Shown one piece after another: positions 19,899-31,833 of a DNA stretch of 64,000 nucleotides (positions are counted from its first letter, which is position 1; each line of letters begins with the position of its first letter). Where the stretch lies: positions 35,354,107 through 35,418,106 of the forward strand of contig CM042091.1 of assembly GCA_023512835.1 (NCBI GenBank), written 5' to 3'. The DNA comes from Taxillus chinensis. Taxonomy: Eukaryota; Streptophyta; Magnoliopsida; Santalales; Loranthaceae. The translations under genes and the position numbers were made by a program. The notes beneath the pieces were generated by a model. That model searched no databases and was not told the DNA's origin. It saw nothing but the letters and a program-made list of their open reading frames with translations.

Positions 19899-22252
19899 AT
19901 GGTGCGCACAAGGAGGACCGGCCAGGAGGAGGTGCACTCACCTAGTGCTGATAGCCAACCTGAGGAGGAGATACTCTTGGGGCATGCTCTTGATATGCAG
20001 GCTTTGGAGGCTTCGTAGCCAGGGGGGCTAGAGCGGTAGCTCTTAAAATTCAAAATCGGGGATTACAAAGGTTAGTATCCGCCCACCAGCTATTTCCTAC
20101 TCGCCCTACAAGAATTTTATGCATCTGTCTCTGTGAGTGAGGATGCACTAATAGGGGTTGTGCAAGGGGTTTATGTCGAATTACCCCTGAAATTATTAGA
20201 CATTGCTTTAACCTCCCTGCACCCAGGGATAGCCTTCCTCGCCTAAGCCTAGGAGAATTTGGTACCGCATGCAACTATGCTAGAAAATTTCAAAGTAGAA
20301 GGCGATATACCAAGAATGGTTTTGTTGGGAGATTTAGATGCCTAGCTTACTTGGTAGGGAAATGCTTATTGATTCGGACCAGTGGGATAGATAGTGTGCC
20401 TAAGCCACACCCGGAGTTGATTTATAGCATTGATCATATGCTAAATGTGGATTGGGCCACTACCATTTTTAAATGGTGGAAGAAAAACTCATCAAAGCAG
20501 ATAAATGGCAGATTTTTGTGTTTGATATTTCAAAGCATGCCTGCTTTGCATTTTTCCTCCATGGATAGCATCACTTTTCCTTCTCACTGGGTGTTAAGAG
20601 TATTACATGCTGAAGGAGGTTTGGGGATCAGTACCAGAGGTCATTAGGCAACCAATGTTCCTCCTCCATCACAATCCGCAAGGCACAGTGTTCATGTGGA
20701 GCGATCCACTAACTTTGCAAGGGAAACCTCTCCTCATATGGATCAAAGGAAGCAGACTCTATACAGACTCACTGCTATGTACATGCAATTCAATGTACAC
20801 AAAGAAGATATTTTCAATTTCTTTCAAGGCATTAGTGGGCAGGTGGTGAGCGAAGTGGAGGTCATCAATTGGGCAGTCACTAATGGGCACATAACTAGTG
20901 CCCAATTTGAAGAATCAATGGCCCTCATCTCTGGTGACCAACAAGCTACTTCACAACCTAGAACCAGAGCATGGGAGGCCCTAGACGTAGCTGCTCATGC
21001 ATCACCTAGAGCATGGGAGGCCCCAGAAGCTCCTCCTGCTGCATCTACCGAAGCTTGGAGGCAAGAAACACAGCAGCTCAAGGAGGCAAATGCCAGAACC
21101 CAGCGCGAGGTGGAAGCCCTGAGGAAGGACAATAAAGAAGTCAAAGGCCTCCTAGGCAAAATCTGGAAGGCCTTGAGCAAGAGGAAAGCATCAAAACGTT
21201 CTCCTATAGTGGAGATATCTGATGAAGAACCCTCTCCATCCCTTGAAGATTCTTATCCAGCCTAGGCAGATCCACCTCAACCAGAACCTTCAGCTCGGCC
21301 ATCCTACTATCACCCAGAGGAGGGGGAGCCAGCAACAGGGTATTCACCCTTCCAGCCTCAAGAGGAGACAAAGCCAGCAAAAGGGTATTCACCCTTCCAG
21401 CCTTTTACTAATCCTGCATATTCTCAGGCTCTTGTGCCTGCTATACTTCTTGTCTCTTGGGGTGCATACATGCCTGCTGAACCTGAAGATCTTCTTGGCC
21501 CTCCTATCCATTTAATCATTAATCCAGCTTTATCATCTGACAAGAGCCAAGCAGCATTTGCAGAGTTCATCAATTCCACGGTTCAGAGGGCTCGCTTTAT
21601 ACGGGATAATGATGTCTTCACCCCTTTTAGCCTAAAGAGAATCTCAGAGAATGAATATCTCTACTGTGACGAGATAGACCTCTTTTGCAGGACCATGCGC
21701 TATGTAGTGGAGGCTGAGCCTCACAACTACCCCTTAGCTCAGTTCACTTCCATCATGCTGTGCGAAATATTCCATCAACCCTTGTCCGAAGACGTGTGGC
21801 GCCAACGCATCAATGGTGAGAATGAAGGGCATCGCCCTTGGCATGGTATGCATGAGGTGCTGATTCCAATGCACATTGACCGCCACTATGTATTGGTCCG
21901 TTTGAATCTGGATGTAGGACATACCGTGCTATATGACCCAAGCCATGGCGAAGGGTTTGCCAGACGGAAAAGACTGTTAGTGCATGGGTTCATCAAACAA
22001 ATCAAAGCGGCGATGATCAAAGAAGGCTTATTGGCAGACAAGCTACCTCTTATTCACTGCAACGAAATGGAAATTCCCCAACAACCTGACCAATTCAGCT
22101 GTGGGATCTTTGCTTGCTACTACATGATGGCTATTCTGCAAGGGAAGGAAACTTGGGAAGTGCGCGACAAGACGTCGGTTGACTTTGTGGCTCAGGTGCG
22201 ACGAATGGTAGCCAATGTCATCTACTATTACAGCTCGCCAACTGAGAGGTAA
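19899..22252 (+). pseudogene. Element A ORF3: coiled coil, SIM-like motif and Ulp1/C48-like protease
   Basis: About 785 codons once, now split by a TAG at about 20017 and several frameshifts. It starts MVRTRRTG and has a middle domain (SIDHMLNVDWATTIFKWWKK, FLLHHNPQGTVFMWSD) that may correspond to the plant-transposon-protein domain of Athila third ORFs. Then come a coiled coil (21060-21180), a basic KRKASKRSP, IVEISDEE resembling a SUMO-interaction motif, and GYSPFQP repeats. The last 272-codon frame (21434-22252) resembles Ulp1/SENP proteases: His in DRHYVLVRL (21884), Asp in LYDPSHG (21935), Gln in IPQQPDQ (22079 or 22082) and Cys in FSCGIFACYYM (22100). It lies after integrase, where envelope-like ORFs sit in other Athila. 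Activity is not shown. Confidence 0.72.
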
Positions 22253-23641
22253 GTATTTTCCGACTCCCTATTTTATGCCATGAGGACATAGCATATTTTA
22301 GGCGTGGTGTATGGGGAGTGACTTGAGCCACTTGCTTGTCTTTTATGTTGTGATTGCATGTTTTAAGGGTGTTAAAGTAGTTAAAATGTGCTCTGAATTG
22401 GTTTAATCATGTCTTTATCTTTTGAATGATATCACCATGATTTTGGAGCTGAGTTTTGAATATTAGCTGAGCATGAAATGCTATGATAGACCTAAGTAAC
22501 CCTTAAAGTTGAGTGAAAGAGAAATGAAAAATGAGAACAGCTTCTTTTAGCCTTTGAGTGCCATTTTAGGGTATGGGTAATAGTTTGATTTGCTACTCAT
22601 CTTGCATTCAACATTGGTTATTTAATGGTAGGAGTCAAGTAAGCATGTGATTACTTATTAGTGCTCAGTGTTTGGTGTTTAGTTAGGATGCAAGACCTCT
22701 AAGTCATTGTGACTGTCTTTGCATTCTTTTCTTTATTGTGTGATATTATTGGAAAATGCTATAATATAGAATGTGAAAAAGCCATCACTTAATTGGAAAA
22801 TGGGATGTGAGACATCAATGAATTTTTGTCTCTCCTTATGTAGCAAAATGGCAAGGGGTATGCATTAGAAAAATCAGTCTTATTTATGTGTTATGTGAGT
22901 AAAAAAAAGGAGTGAATAATCCATCAAGGGAGAGCATAAAATGCAACCTTGTAAGGTTATTACTAAAAAAAAGAGAAAGATTCAGAATAAAAGCCACAAT
23001 CGTTTGATGTTTATGTGTGATTGTATAGATTTGTGAAGCCACATTGGCTGAATTATGTTTTATTTTGAGAGTGTTGAGCTCAATTCTTTGGCTCATGGTT
23101 TTGTTTTATCAGTTATTAGAATAGTGTGAGTTTATTGAGTTTAGACTAGAGTGTGAGTTCAAATAAAGTAGAATAGAGGGTGTGTTTTCTTTGATGAGCA
23201 CAATAGGGAACTCTCATGATTGCTTAGCAAGTACTTAATCAATAGCTGATGGCGAGTGTAGAGATAGAGTTTTCCATCCATTGTTCATTGATAGGTATTG
23301 GGCTTGAGAATTATTATATTCGAGTGAGGCTGCTTATCCTTGGTAAAAACTTAAAGGGAAACTAGGTGCTATTTTATCATGGATTGCTTGCTCATATTTG
23401 AAATTTAAGTGGTGATATTGCATGGTTGTTGGACTAGGGATGTGGACATGAATCAACTGAGTTATGACTCATTTTGATGCTTAAATTCCCATTTCATCAT
23501 GATAGAGTTGCATGCTTAGGAAACCATGATTCTCCTTGATTGTTATTTTATTTTTCTTCCAATTGATTGTGTGTTTATTTTATTTTTGCATGCTTGAATG
23601 TTTTTGCTTGAGGACAAGCAATGGTTCAAGTGTGGTGTATT
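22253..23641 (+). mobile_element. 3' non-coding region of element A
   Basis: 1.4 kb with no ORF of note. It is AT-rich, with A-runs near 22905 and 22965. It matches B (35310-36881) and C (63078-64000) closely despite being non-coding. It begins with GTAAGTATTTTCC overlapping the ORF3 stop and has a PPT-like copy near 22281-22316. Confidence 0.75.
23606..23641 (+). promoter_or_regulatory. Polypurine-tract region of element A
   Basis: GCTTGAGGACAAGCAATGG followed by TCAAGTGTGGTGTATT immediately precedes the 3' LTR, where Athila elements carry their plus-strand primer. The purine run is short and interrupted here. The same sequence precedes the 3' LTR of B (36846-36881). Confidence 0.6.
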
Positions 23642-25155
23642 TGATAACGTGCATTTTATGCCGTTCTTCTAGTGTTTATTTAGGATGTTTAAGAGCATGA
23701 TTAGAGCCTTATTGCTTCATATATTATATATATTTGCTCTAACTCCTAGGAAGATGCTATTTGCAAATATAGGCGTTTTTAAGCTGTTTTGGCAAATTTT
23801 GGAGCTCACTTTTGACATAGTAGATGGCCTCAAACAATTGGCGTGCAAGAACAAACGTTGCTTAGAATGATGTCCTCTACCTACCACAGAAATTTCAGAG
23901 CATTTGGAGCTGCACGTGAATTTACCCATTTCACGTGCAAGCCTATTTTTGCCTCTCAGGCCTCTACAGGATGCAAGGAAGCTTGGGGAGAAGTTTGAGC
24001 TGATTTGGAGGTGCACGTGAATTCACCATATCACGTGCAAATTGACGCGCAGAGATATTTTTGGACCGATCCTATCGTTTTTCCATGCTGATCATTTGTT
24101 CCTGAAGGCCCAAGTCCAAATTGTGGATGGAAGATAGAGATTTTAAAGTTTCGAGTGTTACTTATCAAAACTACGCCGTTTTGATAAATGGGCTAGGGTA
24201 CACACCTCAAAGCCCATCCAAACTCTATAAATACAGCCTCCACGCCCTCTGCTATGTATCCCTAGACCCCCTACACGTTTTTAGAGAGAGAGAGAGGCTC
24301 CACGACCTGGAGGTTGCTCCTTGACCTAGGAGAGCAGCTGTCGCAGCCGTCGCTGCCGTCGCAGATTTTGGAGCCTGGATTTGAAGCCTTGTTGTGCGCG
24401 TGGTTAAGAAGAAGATGTTTAGCTTTTCTGCTATGGTTTTGCTTGTAATCATGCGTGAGTAGTTCTTTTAATCTAGGGGAGCAATGTAGCCCCCTTGTTG
24501 CTTTGTTGTGTTTATGAATATTGGGTTTGGATGATTGAGTTTTGCATGTTTTATGAATCTGTTCTTAATCTCTATCTTTGGATGTACACCTTGGTATTTT
24601 TAGCCCTAGTCCAAGGGCGGATTAAGATTCATAACTTATTTGTAATTAGTGTGATCATTATCCTTTTGCAAGTATGATTTATTGGCTTTGCATGTTTGTG
24701 TGTTTAGATGACCATTCTGGCATACAACTCTTAAAAGGACCTCAATGACCATTTGTTGTCCTTGGCTTATGTTTAACATGTCTTCAATCAGACAACCCTA
24801 ATACCATGAACCAGTAGAGATAACATAGGGAGGTGAAATTGTGACCCTAGATGCTTTTAATCCTTGAATCTTAATCCTAAATTCAATTTGCTTTCTTTGT
24901 TTATTCAGAAAACCAAATAAAAATTAGATCTTTAGTTATAAAAGGAATTCGTTTTTGCCAAGACATTGTTTTAAGCAAGATTAATTTGGTGATTTGAGTT
25001 AAAGCTAGATAACTTGGTAATCTCTGTGGGATCGACCCCTTTCTTGTCGCTATTCTATTTAGCATTAGTTAAGGGAATTAATATTTTGAGAAGGGATTTA
25101 AACGACAGTAGCTTAACCCTCACTTGGGTTTCGCTCACGAAATACGCATTCGTCA
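23642..25155 (+). mobile_element. 3' LTR of element A (type II end)
   Basis: 1514 bp, TGATAACGTGC to CGCATTCGTCA. It matches the 5' LTR to about position 24940 and then follows the type II sequence also seen in the solo LTR at 45228-46730, ending CGCTCACGAAATACGCATTCGTCA-like rather than CTGTCTGTCA. A normal element would have near-identical LTRs with the same ends. Confidence 0.83.
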
Positions 25156-25533
25156 CCCTAACAATCCGCGTTGATGCAATAGAACAGCAAAAGATTAAGA
25201 AATCGCCTACCTCTTGCCTTTCGAAGGGATTAAACTAGCAAGAACAGTCTAAAATCGGCGAAGAGCGACGAAGAACACTATGAACTCTCCTCCGACGGCT
25301 AGGGTTTCTCAAAACAAAGTTATAATGAAAAAGCCCTCCTAAATTCTATTTTTCACTTATTAACCCTCAATTTAACTCCCAAAAATTACTAAATAACCCA
25401 TGAAGGCTTCTGGACCTCAAATTAGGCCCAAATATAGTCAAATGATCGTATTAATGGCCACATTCTCAAAATAATATTCTTAATATCAAATATAGATTAG
25501 AAGTTATGCCAACACATATACGGATCCTTACAC
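25156..25533 (-). mobile_element. LTR fragment G (chromovirus-like)
   Basis: On the minus strand it starts TGTAAGGATCCGTATATG, resembling the TGTAAGGACCCGTA start of element E's LTR. It continues with GAGAAACCCTAGCCGTCGG-type sequence near 25305. It is cut by the LTR at 25155. Its right end abuts the satellite. No ORF is present. Confidence 0.6.
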
Positions 25534-28500
25534 ACATGATGTACGTGGTTCTCCTGATCGGACATACTCCACGACAGTGAGGTACCACTTACTCCGCATT
25601 TGATCGACGAATGGGAATAATGAACGCACGGAGTCAAAGACTCTATTTAAGACGAATAAACCTATTTTTGATTCAATTGCACACCAAGAGGCTAGTATGT
25701 TTAGGTCTGCATTGGTTATTTAGTTCATTTCTGACGCATTGAGTAGATCAATCAAATAACAAATATTAGTATCGATAAATAAATAAAAGGACACATGATG
25801 TACGTTGTCCACATCGTGGTCATACTCCACGGTGGTGAGGTTCTTCTTACTTCCCATCGACTCAACGCTTGTCAATAACGAACGTTAGAAGAGAAAGAAT
25901 ATTAAAATGCATAAACCCCATTTTTCATTCAATTACAAACCAAATGGCTTGTACGTTTGTACGTTTAGGTTTCCATTGCTTACTTAGTTCATTTCTGACG
26001 CATTGAGTAGATCAATCAAATAACATAGATGAATATCGATAAACGATTAGGACACATGATGTACGTGGTTCAGTTGATGGGACACATTCCACGGCATTGA
26101 GGTTCCTCTTACTCCGCATCTGTTCGACGCATGTGCATAATGAACGCTCGGAGTTAAAGACTCTATTTAAAACGAATAAACCTATTTTTGATTCAAATAC
26201 AAACGAAGAGGCTATGATGTTTAGGTTTGCGTTGGTTATTTATTTAATTTCAGATGCATTGAGTGGATCAATCAAATAAGAAAGATTAATATCGATAAGT
26301 GAATAAAAGGACACATGATGTACGTTGTTCACATCATGGTCATACTCCACGGCGGTGAGGTTCTTCTTACTTCGCATCTAGTCAACGCTTGCCAATAACA
26401 AACGTTCGAAGCCAAAGTCTCTTAAAATGGATAAACCTCATTTTTTATTCAATTACAAAACAAATGGCTTGTACGTTTGTATGTTTACGTTTGCATTGGT
26501 TACTTAGTTCATTTCTGATGCATTGAGTGTATCAATCAAATAACAAAGGCGAATATCGATAAATGATTAGAAGTACACATGATGTACGTGGTTCACTTGA
26601 TGGGACAAACTCCACGGCGGTGAGGTACCTCTTACTCCGCATCTGTTCGACGCATGTGAATAACGAATGCGCGGGGGTTAAAGACTCTATTTAATACGAA
26701 TAAACCTATTTTTGATTCAATTACAAAGCAAGAGGCTAGGATGTTTAGGTTTGCGTTGGTTATTTACTTCATTTCGGACAGATTGAGTGGATCTATCAAA
26801 CAAGAAAGATTAATATCAACAAATGAAAAAAAGGACACATGATGTACGTTGTTCACATCATGGTCATACTCCACGGTGGTGAGGTTCTTCTTACTTCGCA
26901 TCTAGTCAACGCTTGCCAAAAACGAACGTTCGAAGCCAAAGTCTATTAAAATGGATGAACCCCATTTTTCATTCAATTACAAACCAAATTGCTTGTACGT
27001 TTAGGTTTGCATTGGTTACTTAGTTCATTTCTGACGCATTGAGTGAATCAATCAAATAACAAAGATGAATATTGATAAACGATTAGAAGGACACATGATG
27101 TACGTGGTTCACCTGATCGGACATACTCCACGACAGTGAGGTATCACTTTCTCCGCATTTGATCGACGAATGGGAATAATGAACGCATGGAGTCAAAGAC
27201 TCTATTTAAGATGAATAAACCTATTTTTGATTCAATTGCAAACCAAGAGGCTAGTATGTTTAGCTTTGCATTGGTTATTTAGTTCATTTCTGACGCATTG
27301 AGTGGATCAATCAAATAACAAGTATTAGTATCGATAAATAAATAAAAGGACACATGATGTACGTTGTTCACATCATGGTCATACTCCACGGCGGTGAGGT
27401 TCTTCTTACTTCGTATCTAGTCAACACTTGCCAATAACAAATGTTCGAAGCCAAAGTCTATTAAAATGGATAAACCTCATTTTTCATTCAATTACAAACC
27501 AAATGGCTTGTATGTTTATGCGTTTAGGTTTGCATTGGTTACTTAGTTCATTTCTAACGCACTGAGTGCATCAATTAAATAACAAAGGCCAATATCGATA
27601 AATGATTAGAAGTACACATGATGTATGTGGTTCACTTGATGGGACAAACTCCACAGTGGTGAGGTACCTCTTACTCCGCATCTGTTCGACGCATGTGAAT
27701 AACGAATGCTCGGGGGTTAAAGACTATTTAAAACGAATAAACCTATTTTTGATTCAATTACGAAGCAAGAGGCTAGGATGTTTAGGTTTGCGTTGGTTAT
27801 TTATTTCATTTCAGACGCATTGAGTGGATCAATCAAATAAGAAAGATTAATATCGACAAATGAAAAAAGGACACATGATGTACGTTGTTCGCATCATGGT
27901 CGTACTCCACGGCGTTGACGTTCTTCTTACTTCGCATCTAGTCAACGCTTGCCAATAACGAATATTTTAAGCCAAAGTCTATTAAAATGGATAAACCCCT
28001 TTTTTCGTTCAATCACAAACCAAATGATTTGTCCACATGATGTACGTGGTTCACCTGATCGGACATACTCCACGACAGTGAGGTATCACTTTCTCCGCAT
28101 TTGATCGACGAATGGGAATAATGAACGCATGGAGTCAAAGACTCTATTTAAGATGAATAAACCTATTTTTGATTCGATTGCAAACCAAGAGGCTAGTATG
28201 TTTAGCTTTGCATTGGTTATTTAGTTCATTTCTGACGCATTGAGTGGATTAATCAAATAACAAGTATTACTATCGATAAATAAATAAAAGGACACTCGAT
28301 GTACGTTGTCCACATCGTGGTCGTACTCCACGGTGGTGAGGTTCTTCTTACTTCTCATCTACTCAACGCTTGTCGATAACGAACGTTAGAAGAGAAAGAG
28401 TATTCAAATGCATAAACCCCATTTTTTATTCAATTACAAACCAAATGGGTTATACGTTTAGGTTTACATTGGTTACTTAGTTCATTTCTGACGCATTGAG

Positions 28501-31500
28501 TGCATCAATCAAATAACAAAGGTGAATATCGATAAATGATTAGAAGTACACATGATGTACGTGGTTCACTTGATGGGACATACTCCACGGTGGTGAGGTA
28601 CCTCTTACTCCGCATATGTTCGACGCATGTGAATAACGAATGCTCTGGGTTAAAGACTCTATTTAAAACGAATAAACCTATTTTTGATTCAATTACAAAG
28701 CAAGAGGCTTGGATGTTTAGGTTTGCGTTGGTTATTTATTTCATTTCGGACGGATTAAGTGGATCTATCAAATAAGAAAGATTAATATCGACAAATGAAA
28801 AAAAGGACACATGATGTACATTGTCCACATTGTGGTCGTACTCCACGGCGGTGAGGTTCTTCTTACTTCCCATCTACTCAACGCTTGTCGATAACGAACG
28901 TTAGAAGAGAAGGAGTATTAAAATGCACCCCATTTTTCATTCAATTACAAACCAAATGGGTTATACGTTTAGGTTTGCACTGGTTACTTAGTTCATTTCT
29001 AACGCATTGAGTGGATCAATCAAATAACAAAGATGAATATCGATATACGATTAGGACACATGATGTACGTGGTTCACTTGATGGGACATATTTCATGGCG
29101 GTGATGTTCCTCTTACTCTGTATCTGTTCGACACGTGTGAATAACGAACGCTCGGAGTTAAAGATTCTTTTCAAAACGAATAAACCAATTTTTGATTCAA
29201 TTACAAACCAAGAGGCTAGGATGTTCAGGTTTGCGTTCGTTATTTATTTAATTTTGGATGCATTGAGTGGATCGATCAAATAAGAAAGATTAATATCGAT
29301 AAATTAATAAAAGGACACATGATGTACGTTGTTCACATCATTGTCATACTCCACGGCGGTGAGGTTCTTCTTACTTCGCATCTAGTCAACGCTTGCCAAT
29401 AACGAACGTTCGAAGCCAAAGTCTATTAAAATGGACAAACGCCATTTTTCATTCAATTACAAACCAAATGGCTTGTACGTTTGTACGTTTAGGTTTCCAT
29501 TGCTTACTTAGTTCATTTTTGACGCATTGAGTGGATCAATCAAATAACATAGATGAATATCAACAAACGATTAGGACACATGATGAACGCTCGGAGTTAA
29601 AGACTCTATTCAAAATGAATAAACCTATTTTTGATTCAAATACAAACCAAGAGGCTATGATGTTTAGGTTTGCATTGGTTATTTATTTAATTTCGGATGC
29701 ATTGAGTGGATCAATCAAATAAGAAAGATTAATATCTATAAGTGAATAAAAGGACACATGATGTACGTTGTTCACATCATGGTCATTCTCCACGGCGGTG
29801 AGGTTCTTCTTACTTCGCATCTAGTCAACGCTTGCCAATAACAAATGTTCGAAGCCAAAGTCTATTAAAATGGATAAACCCCATTTTTCATTCAATTACA
29901 AACCAAATGGCTTGTACGTTTTTACGTTTAGGTTTGCATTGGTTACTTAGTTCATTTCTGACACGTTGAGTGCGTCCATCAAATAACAAAGGTGAATATC
30001 GATAAATGATTAGAAGGACACTTGATGTACGTGGTTCAATTGATGGGACATACTCCATGGTGGTGAGGTACCTCTTACTCCGCATCTGTTCGATGCATGT
30101 GAATAACGAATGCTCGGAGTTAAAGACTCTATTTAAAACGAATAAACCTATTTTTGATTCAATTAAAAAGCAAGAGGGTGGGATGTTTAGGTTTGCGTTG
30201 GTTATTTATTTCATTTCAGACGCATTGAGTGGATCATTCAAATAAGAAAGATTAATATCGACAAATGAAAAAAAGGACACATGATGTACGTTATTCACAT
30301 CATGGTTGTACTCCACGGCGTTGACGTTCTTCTTACTTCGCATCTAGTCAACGCTTGCCAATAACGAATTTTTTAAGCCAAAGTCTATTAAAATGAATAA
30401 ACCCCTTTTTTCGTTCAATCACAAACCAAATGATTTGTACATTTAGGTTTGCATTGGTTACTTAGTTCATTTCTGACGTATTGAGTGGATCAATCAAAGA
30501 ACAAAGATGAATATCGACAAACGATTAGAAGGACACATGGTGTACGTGGTTCGCCTGATCGTTCATACTCCACAACATTGAGGTATGACTTACTCCGCAT
30601 TTGATCGACGAATGGGAATAATGAACGTACGGAGTCAAAGACTCTATTTAAGACGAATAGACCTATTTTTAAGTCAATTGCAAACCAAGAGCCTAGTATG
30701 TTTAGGTTTGCATTGGTTATTTAGTTCATTTCTGATGCATTGAGTGGATCAATCAAATAACAAGTATTAGTATCGATAAATAAGTAAAAGGACACATGAT
30801 GTACGTTGTCCACATCGTGGTCATACTTCACAGCGGTGAGGTTCTTCTTACTTCCCATCTACTCAACGCTTGTCGATAACGAACGTTAGAAGAGAAAGAG
30901 TATTAAAATGCATAAACCCCATTTTTCATTCAATTACAAACCAAATGGCTTGTACGTTTAGGTTTGTATTGGTTACTTAGTTCATTTCTGACGCATTGAG
31001 TGGATCAATTAATTAACAAAGATGAATATCGATACACTATTAGGACACATGATGCACGTGGTTCACCTGATTGGACATATTCCACGGCGGTGAGGTTCCT
31101 CTTACTCCGCATCTGTTCGACGCATGTGAATAACGAATGCCCGGAGTTAAAGACTCTATTTAAAACGAATAAACCAATTTTAATCAATTGAAAACCAAGA
31201 GGCTAGGATGTTTAGGTTTGCGTTGGTTATTTATTTAATTTCGGATGCATTGAGTGGATCAATCAAATAAGAAAAATTAATATCGTTAAATGAGTAAAAG
31301 GACACATGCTGTACATTGTTCACATCATGGTCATACTCCATGGCGGTGAGGTTCTTCTTACTTCGCATCTAGTCAACGCTTGCCAATAACTAACGTTCGA
31401 AGCCAAAGTCTATTAAAATGGCTAAACCCCATTTTTCATTCAATTACAAACCAAATAGCTTGTACATTCGTACGTTTAGGCTTGCATTGGTTACTTAGTT

Positions 31501-31833
31501 CATTTCTGACGCATTGAGTGGATCAATCAAATAACATAGATGAATATCGATAAACGATTAGGACACATGATGTACGTTGTTCACTTGATGGGACATATTC
31601 CACGGGGGTGGGGTTCCTCTTAGTCCGCATCTGTTCGATGCATGTGCATAACAAACGCTCGAAGTTAAAGGCTCTTTTTAAAACGATTAAACCAATTTTT
31701 GTTTCAATTACATACCAAGAGACTAGGATGTTTAGGTTTGCGTTCGTTATTTATTTAATTTCGGATGCATTGAGTGGATCAATCAAATAAGAAAGATTAA
31801 TATCGATAAATGAATAAAAGGACACATGATGTA
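25534..31833 (+). repeat. ~260-bp satellite array, block 1
   Basis: About 24 tandem monomers of 257-262 bp, each starting near ACACATGATGTACGT. Two main classes alternate: GTGGTTCAC(T/C)TGAT and GTTGTTCACATCATGG (or GTTGTCCACATCGTGG). Subclasses differ in the second quarter (CGCATCTGTTCGACGCATG, CGCATTTGATCGACGAATG, CGCATCTAGTCAACGCTTG, CCCATCTACTCAACGCTTG). Short ORFs of 60-90 codons recur in one class as a result of repetition, not as evidence of genes. Truncated monomers occur near 28032 and 29585. Confidence 0.92.
31829..31833 (+). repeat. Left target-site duplication of element B (ATGTA)
   Basis: ATGTA precedes the LTR and is repeated at 38390-38394 after the other LTR. Satellite sequence resumes in register on the right (ATGTACGTTGTTCACATC). 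Confidence 0.92.

Larger units (their letters stand above)
11997..25155 (+). mobile_element. Element A: Athila-type LTR retrotransposon with ULP-like ORF3
   Basis: 13.2 kb. Order: LTR, tRNA-Asp PBS, gag, protease, RT, RNase H, integrase, a non-coding gap with AATAAA and hairpin, an internal promoter-like region, ORF3, a 1.4-kb 3' non-coding region and an LTR. RT motif FMDDFSVFG, the gag block and the PBS point to the Athila clade. All ORFs carry disabling changes. The left flank (TACAC) and right flank (CCCTA) do not match, and the two LTRs have different 3' ends, so the two halves may come from different copies joined by recombination. Confidence 0.88.

Noticed and set aside
19899..22252. 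A Mutator-like (KI-MULE) transposon as the source of the Ulp1-like domain.
   Set aside because: No MuDR transposase, long terminal inverted repeats or 9-bp TSD are visible, and the ORF sits inside an LTR element between integrase and the PPT in two copies.
19899..22252. Envelope glycoprotein gene in the post-integrase position.
   Set aside because: No signal peptide or transmembrane helix could be recognised; the C-terminal part fits a cysteine protease instead.
11997..25155. Endogenous pararetrovirus.
   Set aside because: Integrase, LTRs and a tRNA-Asp PBS are present and no movement protein is seen, so it is a Ty3-type retrotransposon.
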